In this document: positions 1 through 9,070 of the stretch, one piece after another
Position numbering within the stretch: the first letter of the stretch is position 1
Layout: the number at the start of each line of letters is the position of its first letter
Assembly: GCA_017517305.1 (NCBI GenBank)
Contig: JAFWZV010000009.1
Span: forward strand, 96,988 to 160,987
Length of the DNA: 64,000 bases
Source of the DNA: Lachnospiraceae bacterium
Lineage (GTDB): Bacteria; Bacillota; Clostridia; Lachnospirales; Lachnospiraceae
Reading direction: 5' to 3'
Position numbers and translations under genes: made by a program
The notes under the pieces: model-generated
What the model was told of the DNA's origin: nothing
Database searches by the model: none
The model's input: only the letters and a program-made list of their open reading frames with translations

Positions 1-877
1 CAAATTTCAGCAAGTTCTTAACCACTATTAATGCAATTAGACCACATGCAATATATAAAAATATTATAGATGAATCTAGTGCCACTTTTGCGTGACCCTT
101 CATACTGTTTATTGCGTCTACATTAAAGGCATCCGGCCTGCCCGAGCTTTCCTTAATAACATTGTCAAAAAGCAAAGCAAATATCATAAACACTGATGCA
201 AATACTCTTAACACTTCTGTGCCCACTTTTTTTAGCACAGCCTCTATCATACTATAATCCAGAAGGCAAACAACCACCATTCCAACAACAAGTAGTAGAG
301 TAATCCAGAATACTATTACATTATTCCTCTTTATAACCTTTTTGAGATGAGTTTCCTCCACTTCCTTAGTTGAGTTTACATATTTTTTCAGCCCATCCAG
401 ATAAGTCATAAGATAATAAGTAACCATCATCAATAACGCAAATATATAAGTAGAATTCATAAATGTATAACTCTTAGTATAAATACCAAAAAGATACATA
501 ATCACAATAATGAAAAATGATGGCCAAGGAGGATCCTCCAAGGGTTTGAGCTTATTCCTTTGTCCAATATACTCCATGGAAGAAAACATTAGGTAGCACA
601 ATATAACAACAAACATCCACCTACTTACATTGTCTATAGGCGTAAGGAACATAGATGCACCTAGCACTACGTGAACAACCAATGCAACTATCCTCATCCT
701 TGCTACATTTTTAACCACAAAGGATACCAGATATAGGACTACTAAAATGGCGCGATTAATCCAGCTCACCTCCTGCTTTAACAGTACATTTTCAAAGAAG
801 ATGGTAAGAAGCATAACAAACAGCAGTTCAAATATGGTTCTAGTTATTTTGCCGAATAATTCTATTCTAGATTTCAT
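1..877 (-). CDS. Multi-span membrane protein of a MoxR/DUF58 cluster (3' end outside window)
   Basis: An open frame without stops runs from an ATG at 877 to the left edge, giving at least 292 residues; the C-terminus is missing. The start overlaps the end of the DUF58 gene by 11 bp and has a GGGAGGTGG ribosome site inside that gene, so the two are translationally linked. The protein is very hydrophobic, with about eight or nine likely membrane segments (for example around residues 14-34, 43-56, 62-80, 120-133, 140-158, 190-212 and 270-288). Membrane proteins, often with a transglutaminase domain, usually follow MoxR and DUF58 genes. No transglutaminase catalytic motif is visible in the part present, so the function is unassigned. 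Confidence 0.8.
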   Translation of the reverse strand, partial: MKSRIELFGKITRTIFELLFVMLLTIFFENVLLKQEVSWINRAILVVLYLVSFVVKNVARMRIVALVVHVVLGASMFLTPIDNVSRWMFVVILCYLMFSSMEYIGQRNKLKPLEDPPWPSFFIIVIMYLFGIYTKSYTFMNSTYIFALLMMVTYYLMTYLDGLKKYVNSTKEVEETHLKKVIKRNNVIVFWITLLLVVGMVVVCLLDYSMIEAVLKKVGTEVLRVFASVFMIFALLFDNVIKESSGRPDAFNVDAINSMKGHAKVALDSSIIFLYIACGLIALIVVKNLLKF

Positions 878-1988
878 CCAGCTCCACCTCCCAACCATAT
901 ATATAATCTCTATGATCTTTAAGCCCCTGAACATCAAAATATGGAACCAGAATATGAAAATCCATTCCCATTTCCCTAAGATAATCCAGCTTCAGCAATA
1001 GGTCTTCCCTATGATATGGAGATATAATTATGTATGTACTCTCTCTATCATAGGAATCTATCAATCCATCTATTATATCTAAGAATCCATCTATCTCACT
1101 ATTTCCAACTACAGAAGCCAAATATCTATCTATAGTCAACATATGCTCCATAGTTGTTCCACTACTTAACTCTCCCAAAGGACTCTTTTTAACATCCAAT
1201 GCATTGGACACAAGTCCTACAGAAATTCTATTATTTAAAAATTCCATAGCTATGGAGCTTGCAAGCTCTATAGCTAGCTCTGTTATATAGTCAGACCTAA
1301 TCATCTGATTTGTATCCAAATTAAGAAGTATCTTGATTCTAGGTTCCCAGGAATACCCATATTGATTCACCATAAGCTGCCCGCTTTTGGCAGAGGCCTT
1401 CCAGTTTATCTTACTCATATTGTCACTTACATCATAATCTCTAATTCCTCTAAAGGTATAAGGGTCCTCCAACAATCCTCTCCTTGCTTCAATATCTCCC
1501 ATAACTGTGTTGAAGTATGTTTCAAATTCCGGAGTATCCATCTTCCTAGGGAACACGAATAATCTACTATTACATTCAACCACGCTAGCAAAGGTTTTGG
1601 TCATGAAAAAATCCTTAGCAGTAATAGTAACACCACTTACAGCGAACACTCCTCTTTTAGTAGACTGAAAATCCAACTTTCTAGTAATCTTTTGATTGCC
1701 CATTATGGAAAATGCGTCATTTCTATGATAGCAATCTGTTACAGATACATTATCCTGATTATCAAACAAAAAGCTTTTGTCCACAGAAAATTTTACATGA
1801 AAAACAGGCAGGGGAAGAAGCTTATTATTGTTGATTATCTCATACAATGAGGAACCCTCTCCTGCATTAATATATGAATCCTTAAAGCGTATATCCACCT
1901 TTAAGTCTTCATCCCACATTCTATTGTACAAACTCTTTTGCCAGATAAATATAAATATGGCAACTGTAATTGCAATTATAAGCTGCAT
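867..1988 (-). CDS. DUF58 domain protein
   Basis: This 373-residue protein has one N-terminal membrane segment (about residues 3-17) followed by a soluble part. The DUF58 signature lies around residues 165-215 and includes RGIRDYDVSD and INWKASAKSGQLMVNQY. DUF58 proteins are von Willebrand-A-like partners of MoxR AAA ATPases and are thought to act in assembly or maturation of envelope complexes, but the substrate is unknown here. The ATG directly follows the moxR stop codon (TAAATG), and a GGGAGAG ribosome site lies in the end of moxR. The next gene starts inside its last codons. The family call is firm; the role is inferred from context. Confidence 0.88.
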   Translation of the reverse strand: MQLIIAITVAIFIFIWQKSLYNRMWDEDLKVDIRFKDSYINAGEGSSLYEIINNNKLLPLPVFHVKFSVDKSFLFDNQDNVSVTDCYHRNDAFSIMGNQKITRKLDFQSTKRGVFAVSGVTITAKDFFMTKTFASVVECNSRLFVFPRKMDTPEFETYFNTVMGDIEARRGLLEDPYTFRGIRDYDVSDNMSKINWKASAKSGQLMVNQYGYSWEPRIKILLNLDTNQMIRSDYITELAIELASSIAMEFLNNRISVGLVSNALDVKKSPLGELSSGTTMEHMLTIDRYLASVVGNSEIDGFLDIIDGLIDSYDRESTYIIISPYHREDLLLKLDYLREMGMDFHILVPYFDVQGLKDHRDYIYGWEVELDEI

Positions 1989-2945
1989 TTATCTCTCCCA
2001 ATTTTCCACAGGTACATCTACTCTACTTAAAATATCCTGAATTAATTCCTTGCCCTTTCTAAGATGCTTTCCTCCAAAGCTAGGAATTCTATGTCCAAGC
2101 ACCCAAGGTGCTACCGCCTTCACATGATCAGGCTCTACAAATTCAGAACCCATTATTGCCGCATAGCTTTGCGCACATCTAACTAGACTCAAGGTACCTC
2201 TTGTGCTGACTCCAGCACCGTATCCATTAGGAGTCTTGCCCACCTCTCTTGTTTCCAATATTATGTTAACAATATATTCTCTGATACAATCATGAACGAA
2301 TATATCCTTTACTGCTTTACTAGCAGCAACTATATCCTCTGTAGTACAAACCCCACCTATATTTTCTAATGGATTGGCATCTATAAAGCGACCTATTATA
2401 TCAAGCTCTTGCTCCTTCTTAGACTGTCCCATAGATAGTTTCATAGTAAATCTATCTAACTGTGCCTCAGGAAGTGGATATGTACCAGTTGTCTCTATTG
2501 GATTTTGAGTGGCAATAACCATAAATGGCTTTTCCAAAGGATAGGTTTCACCATCTATAGTAACCTGTCTCTCCTCCATAGCTTCAAGTAAGCTACTCTG
2601 AGTTCTAGGAGTACCTCTATTTATCTCATCTGCCAGAAGAATATTTGTAAACACTTGTCCTTTAACCAATGAAAACTCACCTGTCTTTTGGCTATATACA
2701 TTAAGGCCAGTTACATCTGATGGCATAAGATCCGGAGTAAACTGGACTCTCTTGAAATCACCATCAATACTTTTGGCTATAGACTTAGCAAGCATAGTCT
2801 TGCCAGTTCCAGGATTATCCTCAAGAAGTATATGTCCGCCTGCCAGTATAGAGGTTAACATAAGATTGATAATTTCATCTCTTCCCACAATAACCTTAGA
2901 TACATTACCCCTTATCTTATCTGCCAATTCCTTAACATTTTTCAT
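1989..2945 (-). CDS. MoxR-family AAA+ ATPase
   Basis: This 318-residue ATPase has a Walker A loop NPGTGKT at residues 44-50, a Walker B segment LLADE at 103-107 and a sensor-1 ATQNP at 145-149, followed by the lid domain. MoxR proteins are chaperone-like ATPases that work with von Willebrand-A or DUF58 partners, and such a partner is encoded immediately downstream with no gap. An AGGAGG ribosome site precedes the ATG. The gene follows dtd by 15 bp and probably shares its transcript. The length is normal for the family. Confidence 0.92.
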   Translation of the reverse strand: MKNVKELADKIRGNVSKVIVGRDEIINLMLTSILAGGHILLEDNPGTGKTMLAKSIAKSIDGDFKRVQFTPDLMPSDVTGLNVYSQKTGEFSLVKGQVFTNILLADEINRGTPRTQSSLLEAMEERQVTIDGETYPLEKPFMVIATQNPIETTGTYPLPEAQLDRFTMKLSMGQSKKEQELDIIGRFIDANPLENIGGVCTTEDIVAASKAVKDIFVHDCIREYIVNIILETREVGKTPNGYGAGVSTRGTLSLVRCAQSYAAIMGSEFVEPDHVKAVAPWVLGHRIPSFGGKHLRKGKELIQDILSRVDVPVENWER

Positions 2946-2960
2946 AGTTTTTTAATCCTC

Positions 2961-3407
2961 CTACCAATCTCTACTATCCCATACTATTGTAAATGGTCCA
3001 TCATTAATTAAACTCACCTTCATATCTGCACCAAACTCTCCAACCTGTACTGAGCCCATCTTCTCCTTGACCTTCTGGCAAAAGTATTCATAAAGCTCAT
3101 TACCCAACTCTGGTGAGCCTGCATTTACAAAGCTTGGTCTGTTGCCCTTCTTGCAATCTGCATACAATGTGAACTGGGACACCACCAGTATCTCTCCCCC
3201 CACGTCCTGCACACTTAAATTTGTCTTTCCTTCAGAATCTGCAAATATTCTAAGCTTCACCAGCTTGTCAACATATTTATCAACCATTTCTCTGGTGTCC
3301 TCATTCCCTACACCAAGCAAAACCAAAAGACCTTGATTAATACTTCCAGTGGTATTGCCCTCCACTACAACACTTGCTTCCTTAACTCTCTGAATAACAA
3401 TTTTCAT
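2961..3407 (-). CDS. dtd: D-aminoacyl-tRNA deacylase
   Basis: The 148-residue protein matches Dtd over its full length. The catalytic SQFTL motif is at residues 77-81 and the Gly-cisPro motif at 137-140. The latter reads GPFT rather than the usual GPVT, a mild variation. Dtd hydrolyses D-amino acids (and glycine mischarged on tRNA-Ala) from tRNA in the cytoplasm as a proofreading step. The start has a GAGGTG ribosome site. It is the first gene of the leftward dtd-moxR-DUF58 run. In many Firmicutes dtd sits near relA instead, so the link to moxR is probably only positional. Confidence 0.93.
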   Translation of the reverse strand: MKIVIQRVKEASVVVEGNTTGSINQGLLVLLGVGNEDTREMVDKYVDKLVKLRIFADSEGKTNLSVQDVGGEILVVSQFTLYADCKKGNRPSFVNAGSPELGNELYEYFCQKVKEKMGSVQVGEFGADMKVSLINDGPFTIVWDSRDW

Positions 3408-3578
3408 CTCTTGTTCACCTCGTAATGTATTTTTAATCTACATTTTCCTACATAGTATATTAGCAGGAAAATGTATCTAAATTGTATCAAAACACAACTT
3501 TCCTTATATCTTATATCTAGAATTAAAATATATCATAAATGGCCTATTTTTTTAATATTTTAATTTTGTATTTTTTTA

Positions 3579-3607
3579 TGTCATATTATGAAGTTTTATG
3601 ATAAAAT
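3579..3607 (+). promoter_or_regulatory. Candidate extended -10 promoter for the C11 peptidase gene
   Basis: A TG-A-TAAAAT extended -10 lies at 3599-3607, 17 bp after a weak -35 (TGTCAT at 3579-3584). The coding start is 32 bp further on behind an AAGGAGG site. The same TATGATAAAAT string occurs before the GH2 gene at 37364-37374. Confidence 0.45.
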
Positions 3608-3638
3608 GTTGAATATATGCAAATAAGGAGGTATTGCT

Positions 3639-6170
3639 ATGTATTGTGAACAGTGTAGTAGTCCTCTTGGACAAAACGGTGTATGCCCTGTATGTGGGTG
3701 GTACAAGATGCAGGCTTCACCTAACCAAGACTACTCAAACAATGTTAATACATATAATCAGGGCACTGGTCAGCCTGGAAGCTATGGCACATCACCACAA
3801 CAGATACAGTATGGTCAGCAGTCCTATAATCAAAACCAAGGATACTATAATCAGGGTTATAATCAACAGGCTAATTACGGACAAAGCCAGATGCAAGGAA
3901 GCTATAACCAAAGCCAGGCAGCATATGGTCAGCCTCAGGGGAATTATGGTCAAAGCCAAGCAACTTATGGTCAAGGCCAGGTAAATTATGGACAAAGCCA
4001 GGGTGGATACAACCAAGGTGCTTATAACCAAGCCTCTTATAACCAAAACCAACAGCTTAATGTTTATGGCCAACCTTCCTATAACATAAATTCAAGTGTT
4101 GCACAGGCTAAGCCTAAGAAGAAATGGCCTATTATAGCTGCAATTAGTTCTGCAGTAGTAATACTTGGTATAGTGGCTGTTATTGCTTTAACTAAGGATG
4201 ATGTAAAGGACTATACAAATACAACAGAAGTCACTGAAAGCACAGATACTGAAACAACTGAAATAACTACTACAGAGGTTGCCACTACCACCGAGACACC
4301 TACTGTTGTCACAGGTGATGGTTCCAAAACAATTATGATGTATGTAGTTGGTTCAGACCTTGAAAGTGAGCACGACTGTGCAACTTCAGATATTTCAGAG
4401 ATTTTAGCATCCGACTTTGATGACGATAATATTAATTACATAATTTACACAGGTGGAACAAAGGATTGGGAAAACCCAGATATCTCAGATGATCATAACA
4501 GCATCCTTAAGGTAGAAGACGGACAGCTTATTACCCTTGAACAAGAATCAAAGAAAAATATGGGTGACGCAGATACCTTAAGCGACTTCCTTAACTATTG
4601 TTACGAAAACTATCCAGCGGATATGTATGGCTTGATTCTTTGGAATCATGGCGGTGGTTCCTTCAACGGATATGGCTATGACGAGCTTACAAACGATTGT
4701 CTCTCACTTATGGAGATAGATAATGCACTTAAGGACACTGCTTTCGAAGGTGATAATAAGCTTGAATTTATCGGCTTTGATGCCTGCCTCATGGCAACCA
4801 TAGAGGTTGCAGACGCACTTTCACCTTATGCAGAATATATGATAGCTTCTCAGGAGCCTGAACCTGGCTTTGGATGGGATTACAGCTTCCTAGCAAAAAT
4901 CGGAACTGAAGATACTGGTGTAGAAATTGGTACATACATAGTTGACGGATTTATCGAAACAACCTCAAATATGTTTTTATCATATCCATTTTCTTATACA
5001 GACATTACACTTTCAGTTCTTGACCTAAGCAAGGTTGCAGATGTAGAAATTGCTCTTGAGGGTATTTACTCTATAGCTAAGGATGATTTGACAGCTGAGA
5101 CATATCACGAATATGCTAAGCTTCGTTCTAACACCAAGGAAATTGCTCCTATGTACTCAGGAGAATATTCCTACGATTTTGTTGATATGATGGATATGGC
5201 TGACGGCATGAGTAGAATTTATCCTAACGAAGCCAATGCACTTAAGACAGCAATCACTAATATGGTTGTATACCAGGATGCAAATGTTAAGAGAGAGTAT
5301 GGAGTTTCAATCTACTATCCATACAATGCAAGAGAATACTCACAGTATTATGTACCAATGTTTAAAACCTTTGACTTCGCTCCTAATTATGCAGCTTACA
5401 TAGAAAGCTTTAGAAGTTATTTGACAAACACAGAAATTACTACTGCTTCTTGGGATCCAGCAACTATGGTTCCTACCTATAATGGAGACCTAACCTTTAG
5501 CTTAGAGTTAACTCCTGAGCAGGCTTCCGAGATACAGAATGTCTACTATGTAATCTCCCACGAGGATCCAAATACTCCTGGTAACTATATGTTTGTACTT
5601 ATGAGTAATCAGGTTAATTTTGAGGATACCACAAAGATTACTGCTCCATTTAACGGTCAGATTATTTACATCAAGAATAACACTACTGGTCAGCTTACAG
5701 AGATGATGTATACTGAACAAGAAAGAACTGATGATTACACCAGATACCTTATATCAAGTATTCTCTACAACGAGGATATGTACGGTGAGGATGCAATGTA
5801 CACATACTTTGTAATGGAAACCAGTGCAAATAATCCTCAGGGTGAAATTAAGGCCGCTTACCCAATAGCAAATCTTGTCACTGGGGATGCAAATGAGATT
5901 TTCCCTGAGAGATATGAGATTGATGTTAATGCATATCAAAATGTTGCCTTCGGTTGCTTCACTCACGAGTTTACCGGCACCGAAGATTTAACTAACTTTA
6001 ATGATGCAGATTGGGCTGATCTTGGACTTTATTATAATTATATGCCTATATCAGATGGTTTCTCAACTGTTATGGGTGATATGCAGCCAGGACTAAATTA
6101 TTACGGTATGTTTATATTCGAGGATACACACGGAGAGAGACATTGTTCTAATCTAGTACCATTACAGTAA
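3639..6170 (+). CDS. Membrane-anchored clostripain-family (C11) cysteine peptidase with zinc ribbon and YGQ-rich region
   Basis: This 843-residue protein has an unusual order of parts. Residues 3-19 form a zinc ribbon (CEQC and CPVC). Residues 30-150 are a Tyr/Gly/Gln/Asn-rich repeat tract with units such as YGQSQ and YNQ. A lysine-rich stop (KPKKK) and one membrane helix follow at about 160-186, then a Thr/Glu linker to about 222. The peptidase C11 domain begins near 225, with catalytic His337 in LWNHGGG and Cys383 in GFDACLM. The residues after about 590 are an unassigned beta-rich part. With no signal peptide and a single helix, the ribbon probably stays inside and the peptidase faces outward. 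C11 enzymes usually cleave after Arg or Lys. The gene is monocistronic and ends at a bidirectional terminator. Confidence 0.88.
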   Translation: MYCEQCSSPLGQNGVCPVCGWYKMQASPNQDYSNNVNTYNQGTGQPGSYGTSPQQIQYGQQSYNQNQGYYNQGYNQQANYGQSQMQGSYNQSQAAYGQPQGNYGQSQATYGQGQVNYGQSQGGYNQGAYNQASYNQNQQLNVYGQPSYNINSSVAQAKPKKKWPIIAAISSAVVILGIVAVIALTKDDVKDYTNTTEVTESTDTETTEITTTEVATTTETPTVVTGDGSKTIMMYVVGSDLESEHDCATSDISEILASDFDDDNINYIIYTGGTKDWENPDISDDHNSILKVEDGQLITLEQESKKNMGDADTLSDFLNYCYENYPADMYGLILWNHGGGSFNGYGYDELTNDCLSLMEIDNALKDTAFEGDNKLEFIGFDACLMATIEVADALSPYAEYMIASQEPEPGFGWDYSFLAKIGTEDTGVEIGTYIVDGFIETTSNMFLSYPFSYTDITLSVLDLSKVADVEIALEGIYSIAKDDLTAETYHEYAKLRSNTKEIAPMYSGEYSYDFVDMMDMADGMSRIYPNEANALKTAITNMVVYQDANVKREYGVSIYYPYNAREYSQYYVPMFKTFDFAPNYAAYIESFRSYLTNTEITTASWDPATMVPTYNGDLTFSLELTPEQASEIQNVYYVISHEDPNTPGNYMFVLMSNQVNFEDTTKITAPFNGQIIYIKNNTTGQLTEMMYTEQERTDDYTRYLISSILYNEDMYGEDAMYTYFVMETSANNPQGEIKAAYPIANLVTGDANEIFPERYEIDVNAYQNVAFGCFTHEFTGTEDLTNFNDADWADLGLYYNYMPISDGFSTVMGDMQPGLNYYGMFIFEDTHGERHCSNLVPLQ

Positions 6171-6211
6171 AAAATAATAGCTACCCTCTTAAAGGGTAGC
6201 TATTATTTTTT
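6171..6211. terminator. Bidirectional intrinsic terminator
   Basis: A near-perfect hairpin (AATAGCTACCCT stem, CTTA loop) with A-run and T-run on either side separates the convergent C11 peptidase gene and the membrane protein gene. It overlaps the stop codon of the latter. Confidence 0.9.
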
Positions 6212-7103
6212 ACTGCATTCTTCTCATTCTAATCAAATCGTTGGTAGCATTCTCACTAGCAGTCATCTTAGAATATACATCAGCATCTGCAGTATCATCA
6301 TATTTCTTCTTAAGCCTATCAATATCAGATTCATGTCTAATAAGATTAGATGTAGGTAGCTTATGATATTTTCCAGAAGCCTGAAGCAATCTATACATCA
6401 TCATAAATGTTGTCTCATCCAACACACAATAATACTTGTTGTTAATATCATATATGCACTCTTCCAAAGAAGGGTAAGATGATGGATTAACCTCTTTCAA
6501 AAGCTGATCAAAGGTTGCAACAACAATCTCCTTCTGTCTGGCAAAATCAGAGGATACTGTATGTACAGGAAACGCCTTAAGATATGCTCTAAGCCAATTG
6601 GTCATACTGTTGTACCATTCATACACATTATCATAATCTCCATTCATATCCTTAATCTCCTTCTCCCAGGCAAAGGACATGTAGGAAGCATCTACTATCT
6701 TATTTATCTCATCATCAGTAAGATTAAGGCCATATATCTTGTTAAACCTCTTAACAATCTTTCTTCTCTTAGGCACTGATTTTGTAAGTCCAGTTGACAT
6801 ATTACGTTCTTCCGGATTATATTTAACTGTCTTTCCCTTCTTATTCTTACCAAAGCCTAGCATCTTACCTAATAATACCGCTGGTACAATCACAGGGCTA
6901 AATACCAAAAGTAAAACTAGAGCTGCTATGGTAAGACCAAACATAGCCCCTAAAACACCTGGAATAAAGGACGGAAATACAGTTAACGCAATAAGCCAAA
7001 ACATAATTGTACCTATCTTTCCATCCAGCTTGTTATATATCCTAGGATTATTACGTCCTATAAACGCATACCATAATAAGAAAAACACCAAAATTGGCAT
7101 CAT
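6210..7103 (-). CDS. Uncharacterised membrane protein with cytosolic helical domain
   Basis: I do not recognise this 297-residue protein. Its N-terminal third has three or four hydrophobic segments (about residues 2-13, 31-48, 52-70 and 72-85), with no clear cleavable signal. A basic stretch (residues about 87-120) follows and then a soluble, probably helical domain of about 180 residues. Two adjacent ATG codons (7103 and 7100) follow a GGGGGAA ribosome site. It stands alone: its 3' end faces the C11 peptidase gene across a shared terminator, and its 5' side borders the palindrome-rich gap. No catalytic motif is visible. Confidence 0.7.
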   Translation of the reverse strand: MMPILVFFLLWYAFIGRNNPRIYNKLDGKIGTIMFWLIALTVFPSFIPGVLGAMFGLTIAALVLLLVFSPVIVPAVLLGKMLGFGKNKKGKTVKYNPEERNMSTGLTKSVPKRRKIVKRFNKIYGLNLTDDEINKIVDASYMSFAWEKEIKDMNGDYDNVYEWYNSMTNWLRAYLKAFPVHTVSSDFARQKEIVVATFDQLLKEVNPSSYPSLEECIYDINNKYYCVLDETTFMMMYRLLQASGKYHKLPTSNLIRHESDIDRLKKKYDDTADADVYSKMTASENATNDLIRMRRMQ

Positions 7104-7469
7104 AATTTATTCCCCCTTGTATAAATGTTTAGATAGAAAACATTTGCATTTACTAATATAGCATAGTTCAAATCAAAATTCATCTACATTTTGTATTTTT
7201 TTGATTCTAAATAAATTATTATAGCTGTATTAGGTTAAGAAAAGATTAAAGTTAGATTAAAATTTAATATAGGGACGAGTAAGATTCTCTTAAACCCTCA
7301 TCCCTTCCTCCTTATTTACATTGCGCTTTCAGCGCACCTGCTATGCAGGTTATTGGCTATCACTTCGTGATAACCAATATGTAAATGCTTCGGAGGGGAC
7401 GAGTAAAAATTGCCCTCAAATAAAAAGAGCGTGCCTCTGAAAGGCACGCTCTTTTTGCTTGAGCAATTT
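7104..7469. other. Gene-free stretch rich in palindromes
   Basis: This 366-bp gap holds, from left to right, the AT-rich upstream region of the 6210-7103 gene, a GGGACGAGTAA copy at 7272-7282, a 73-bp cloverleaf of three tight hairpins (7314-7386), a second GGGACGAGTAA at 7397-7407 and the yebC terminator. A third, inverted copy of the 11-mer forms the last codons of yebC. Any open frames across it are small and made of the palindromes themselves. Confidence 0.8.
7314..7386. repeat. Cloverleaf palindromic element, 73 bp
   Basis: An 8-bp closing stem (ATTTACAT at 7314-7321 with ATGTAAAT at 7379-7386) encloses three hairpins, each with a three-base loop: TGCGCT-TTC-AGCGCA (7322-7336), ACCTGC-TAT-GCAGGT (7336-7350) and an arm with stem TATCAC/GTGATA, loop TTC and an outer TATTGG/CCAATA (7351-7379). 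The size resembles a tRNA but the three-base loops rule that out. It may be a REP- or MITE-like palindromic unit. Direct copies of GGGACGAGTAA lie on both sides. Confidence 0.6.
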
Positions 7470-7480
7470 TTACTCGTCCC
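7396..7480 (-). terminator. yebC terminator inside an 85-nt extended hairpin
   Basis: The core terminator (7422-7456) is a 15-bp stem with A- and T-runs. It is enclosed by an 18-bp perfect inverted repeat, GGGACGAGTAAAAATTGC at 7396-7413 against its complement at 7463-7480, with CTCAA/TTGAG pairing between. The right arm covers the yebC stop codon and its last three to four codons. Confidence 0.85.
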
Positions 7481-8198
7481 AGTTGTGGTACACTGACTGC
7501 ACGTCGTCATCCTCATCAAGTAGGTCAAGAATCTTATTCATCTTCTTGATATCGTCTTCGTTAGTAAGCTCTACGTAGTTCTGTGGCACCATAGTTACCT
7601 CAGCTGATACCATAGGGATGTTCTGGGCCTCAAGAGCCTCACGTACTGCTGAAAAATCAGCTGGTGCTGTAAGGATTTCAAAGCTATCCTCTTCCTCTAC
7701 AAAATCATCTGCTCCTGCATCAAGTGCAATCATCATAAGGTCATCTGCATCCATAGAACACTCTTCCTTATCTATGATAATCTGACCCTTCTCGTCAAAC
7801 ATATATGATACACAACCTGTAGTTCCTACATTTCCACCACCCTTGGTGAAGGCATTACGTACGTTAGATGCTGTTCTGTTCTTATTATCAGTAAGAGCAT
7901 TAACAATAATAGCTGTTCCATTAGGGCCATAACCCTCATATGTGATTCCAACGTAGTTAACTGACCCAAGGTCACCTGCTGCCTTCTTGATACCTCTATC
8001 AATTGTATCATTAGGCATGTTATTAGCCTTTGCCTTAGCGATAACATCACGAAGCTTACTGTTATTGGCTGGGTCTGAACCACCCTCCTTAACAGCTACG
8101 GCAATTTCTCTACCAATGATAGTAAAAATCTTACCCTTTGCTGCGTCATTCTTCTCCTTCTTGTGCTTAATATTAGCAAATTTTGAATGTCCTGACAT
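7470..8198 (-). CDS. yebC: YebC/PmpR family protein (TACO1-like)
   Basis: The 242-residue protein has the invariant family start [18 protein letters not shown], followed by the three-domain YebC fold with [16 protein letters not shown] near residues 80-96. Members are described both as DNA-binding regulators and as ribosome-associated factors that help translate polyproline stretches. The sequence does not decide between these. It starts 6 bp after the corC-like gene with an AGGAG site and is the last gene of the nnr-alr-mazF-corC-yebC run. Its final codons are part of the long terminator hairpin. Confidence 0.93.
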   Translation of the reverse strand: MSGHSKFANIKHKKEKNDAAKGKIFTIIGREIAVAVKEGGSDPANNSKLRDVIAKAKANNMPNDTIDRGIKKAAGDLGSVNYVGITYEGYGPNGTAIIVNALTDNKNRTASNVRNAFTKGGGNVGTTGCVSYMFDEKGQIIIDKEECSMDADDLMMIALDAGADDFVEEEDSFEILTAPADFSAVREALEAQNIPMVSAEVTMVPQNYVELTNEDDIKKMNKILDLLDEDDDVQSVYHNWDE

Positions 8199-8204
8199 CT
8201 TAAG

Positions 8205-9050
8205 TTACTCCTTATCCTCTTTATTTTCTTCCTCTATTTTTTCAACCTTGACAAGAGTTATCATCTTGTCGCATATTTTAACCGGGGTGAATTTATAACC
8301 CTGGTAAATAATCTCTGTAGTTTCATTCTCCACCGGAAGTCTTCCAAGCTTATATAGCATAAAGCCATTCAAGGTCTCAAAGTCTTCATCTGGGAATTCT
8401 ATCTCAAGTTCATCTGACACATCCAACAATGAGGCATCGCCATTCATCATATAAGAATCTTCGGCAATCTCCTTAATGCTTTCCTCTTCTACATCATCAT
8501 GCTCATCGAAGATATTACCCACAATTTCCTCGATAATATCCTCCATACATACTATACCCTCTGTCTGTCCGTACTCATCTACTACTACAGACATATGTAT
8601 CTTCTCACTTTGCATCTTCTGAAGAAGCTTGTTGATATTAAATGTAGGATGTATAAATATAGGTTCTTCCATAACCTTGGTTATGTTGGTAGATGGATTC
8701 TTTATATATTCCTCCACCAAGTCCTTCAAATGTACAACTCCTAGGATATTATCCATATCCTCCTCATACACAGGATATCTGGAATAGTTATTATCAACGA
8801 TAAATCTTACTGCTTCCTCCACAGTAAATGTGTTCTCCATAGCTATAATCTTCTGGCGATTAGTCATAATATCTCTGGCTACCTTATCAGATAGCTCCAT
8901 AATATTAGTAATCATCTCTGCCTCAGATTCTTCTATTAGGCCTTGTTCGTGGCCTTCCTCTACCATTGACAGAATCTCTTCTTCTACCTTTTCCTCATTA
9001 ATCCTCTTTCCAAATAATTTCTTTAAGCTACTGGGACCGCTTTGGGACAT
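8205..9050 (-). CDS. CBS-domain CorC/HlyC-like protein without membrane domain
   Basis: This 281-residue soluble protein has two CBS domains (about residues 60-120 and 125-185, with motifs NNYSRYPVYEEDMDNILGVV and VVVDEYGQTEGIVCMEDIIE). A CorC/HlyC C-terminal domain follows at about 195-275. The DUF21 membrane domain of the longer CNNM-type transporters is absent, so it resembles the stand-alone CorC type linked to Mg2+/Co2+ efflux or ribosome-related work. It lies between mazF and yebC on the same strand with short gaps (20 and 6 bp), suggesting one transcript. The exact function is not settled by the sequence. Confidence 0.85.
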   Translation of the reverse strand: MSQSGPSSLKKLFGKRINEEKVEEEILSMVEEGHEQGLIEESEAEMITNIMELSDKVARDIMTNRQKIIAMENTFTVEEAVRFIVDNNYSRYPVYEEDMDNILGVVHLKDLVEEYIKNPSTNITKVMEEPIFIHPTFNINKLLQKMQSEKIHMSVVVDEYGQTEGIVCMEDIIEEIVGNIFDEHDDVEEESIKEIAEDSYMMNGDASLLDVSDELEIEFPDEDFETLNGFMLYKLGRLPVENETTEIIYQGYKFTPVKICDKMITLVKVEKIEEENKEDKE

Positions 9051-9070
9051 TGTTTTATTTCTCCTTTAAT

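Noticed and set aside
3792-4073. Minus-strand repetitive Leu/Ala/Thr frame of 93 codons
   Set aside because: It is the antisense reading of the YGQ-rich repeats of the C11 peptidase gene; no ribosome site fits.
7314-7386. tRNA gene
   Set aside because: Size and cloverleaf shape fit, but loops have only three bases, there is no anticodon loop, no T-loop consensus and no CCA-compatible acceptor stem.
7316-7528. Minus-strand frame of 70 codons
   Set aside because: It is made of the palindromic element, the terminator and the end of yebC in another frame.
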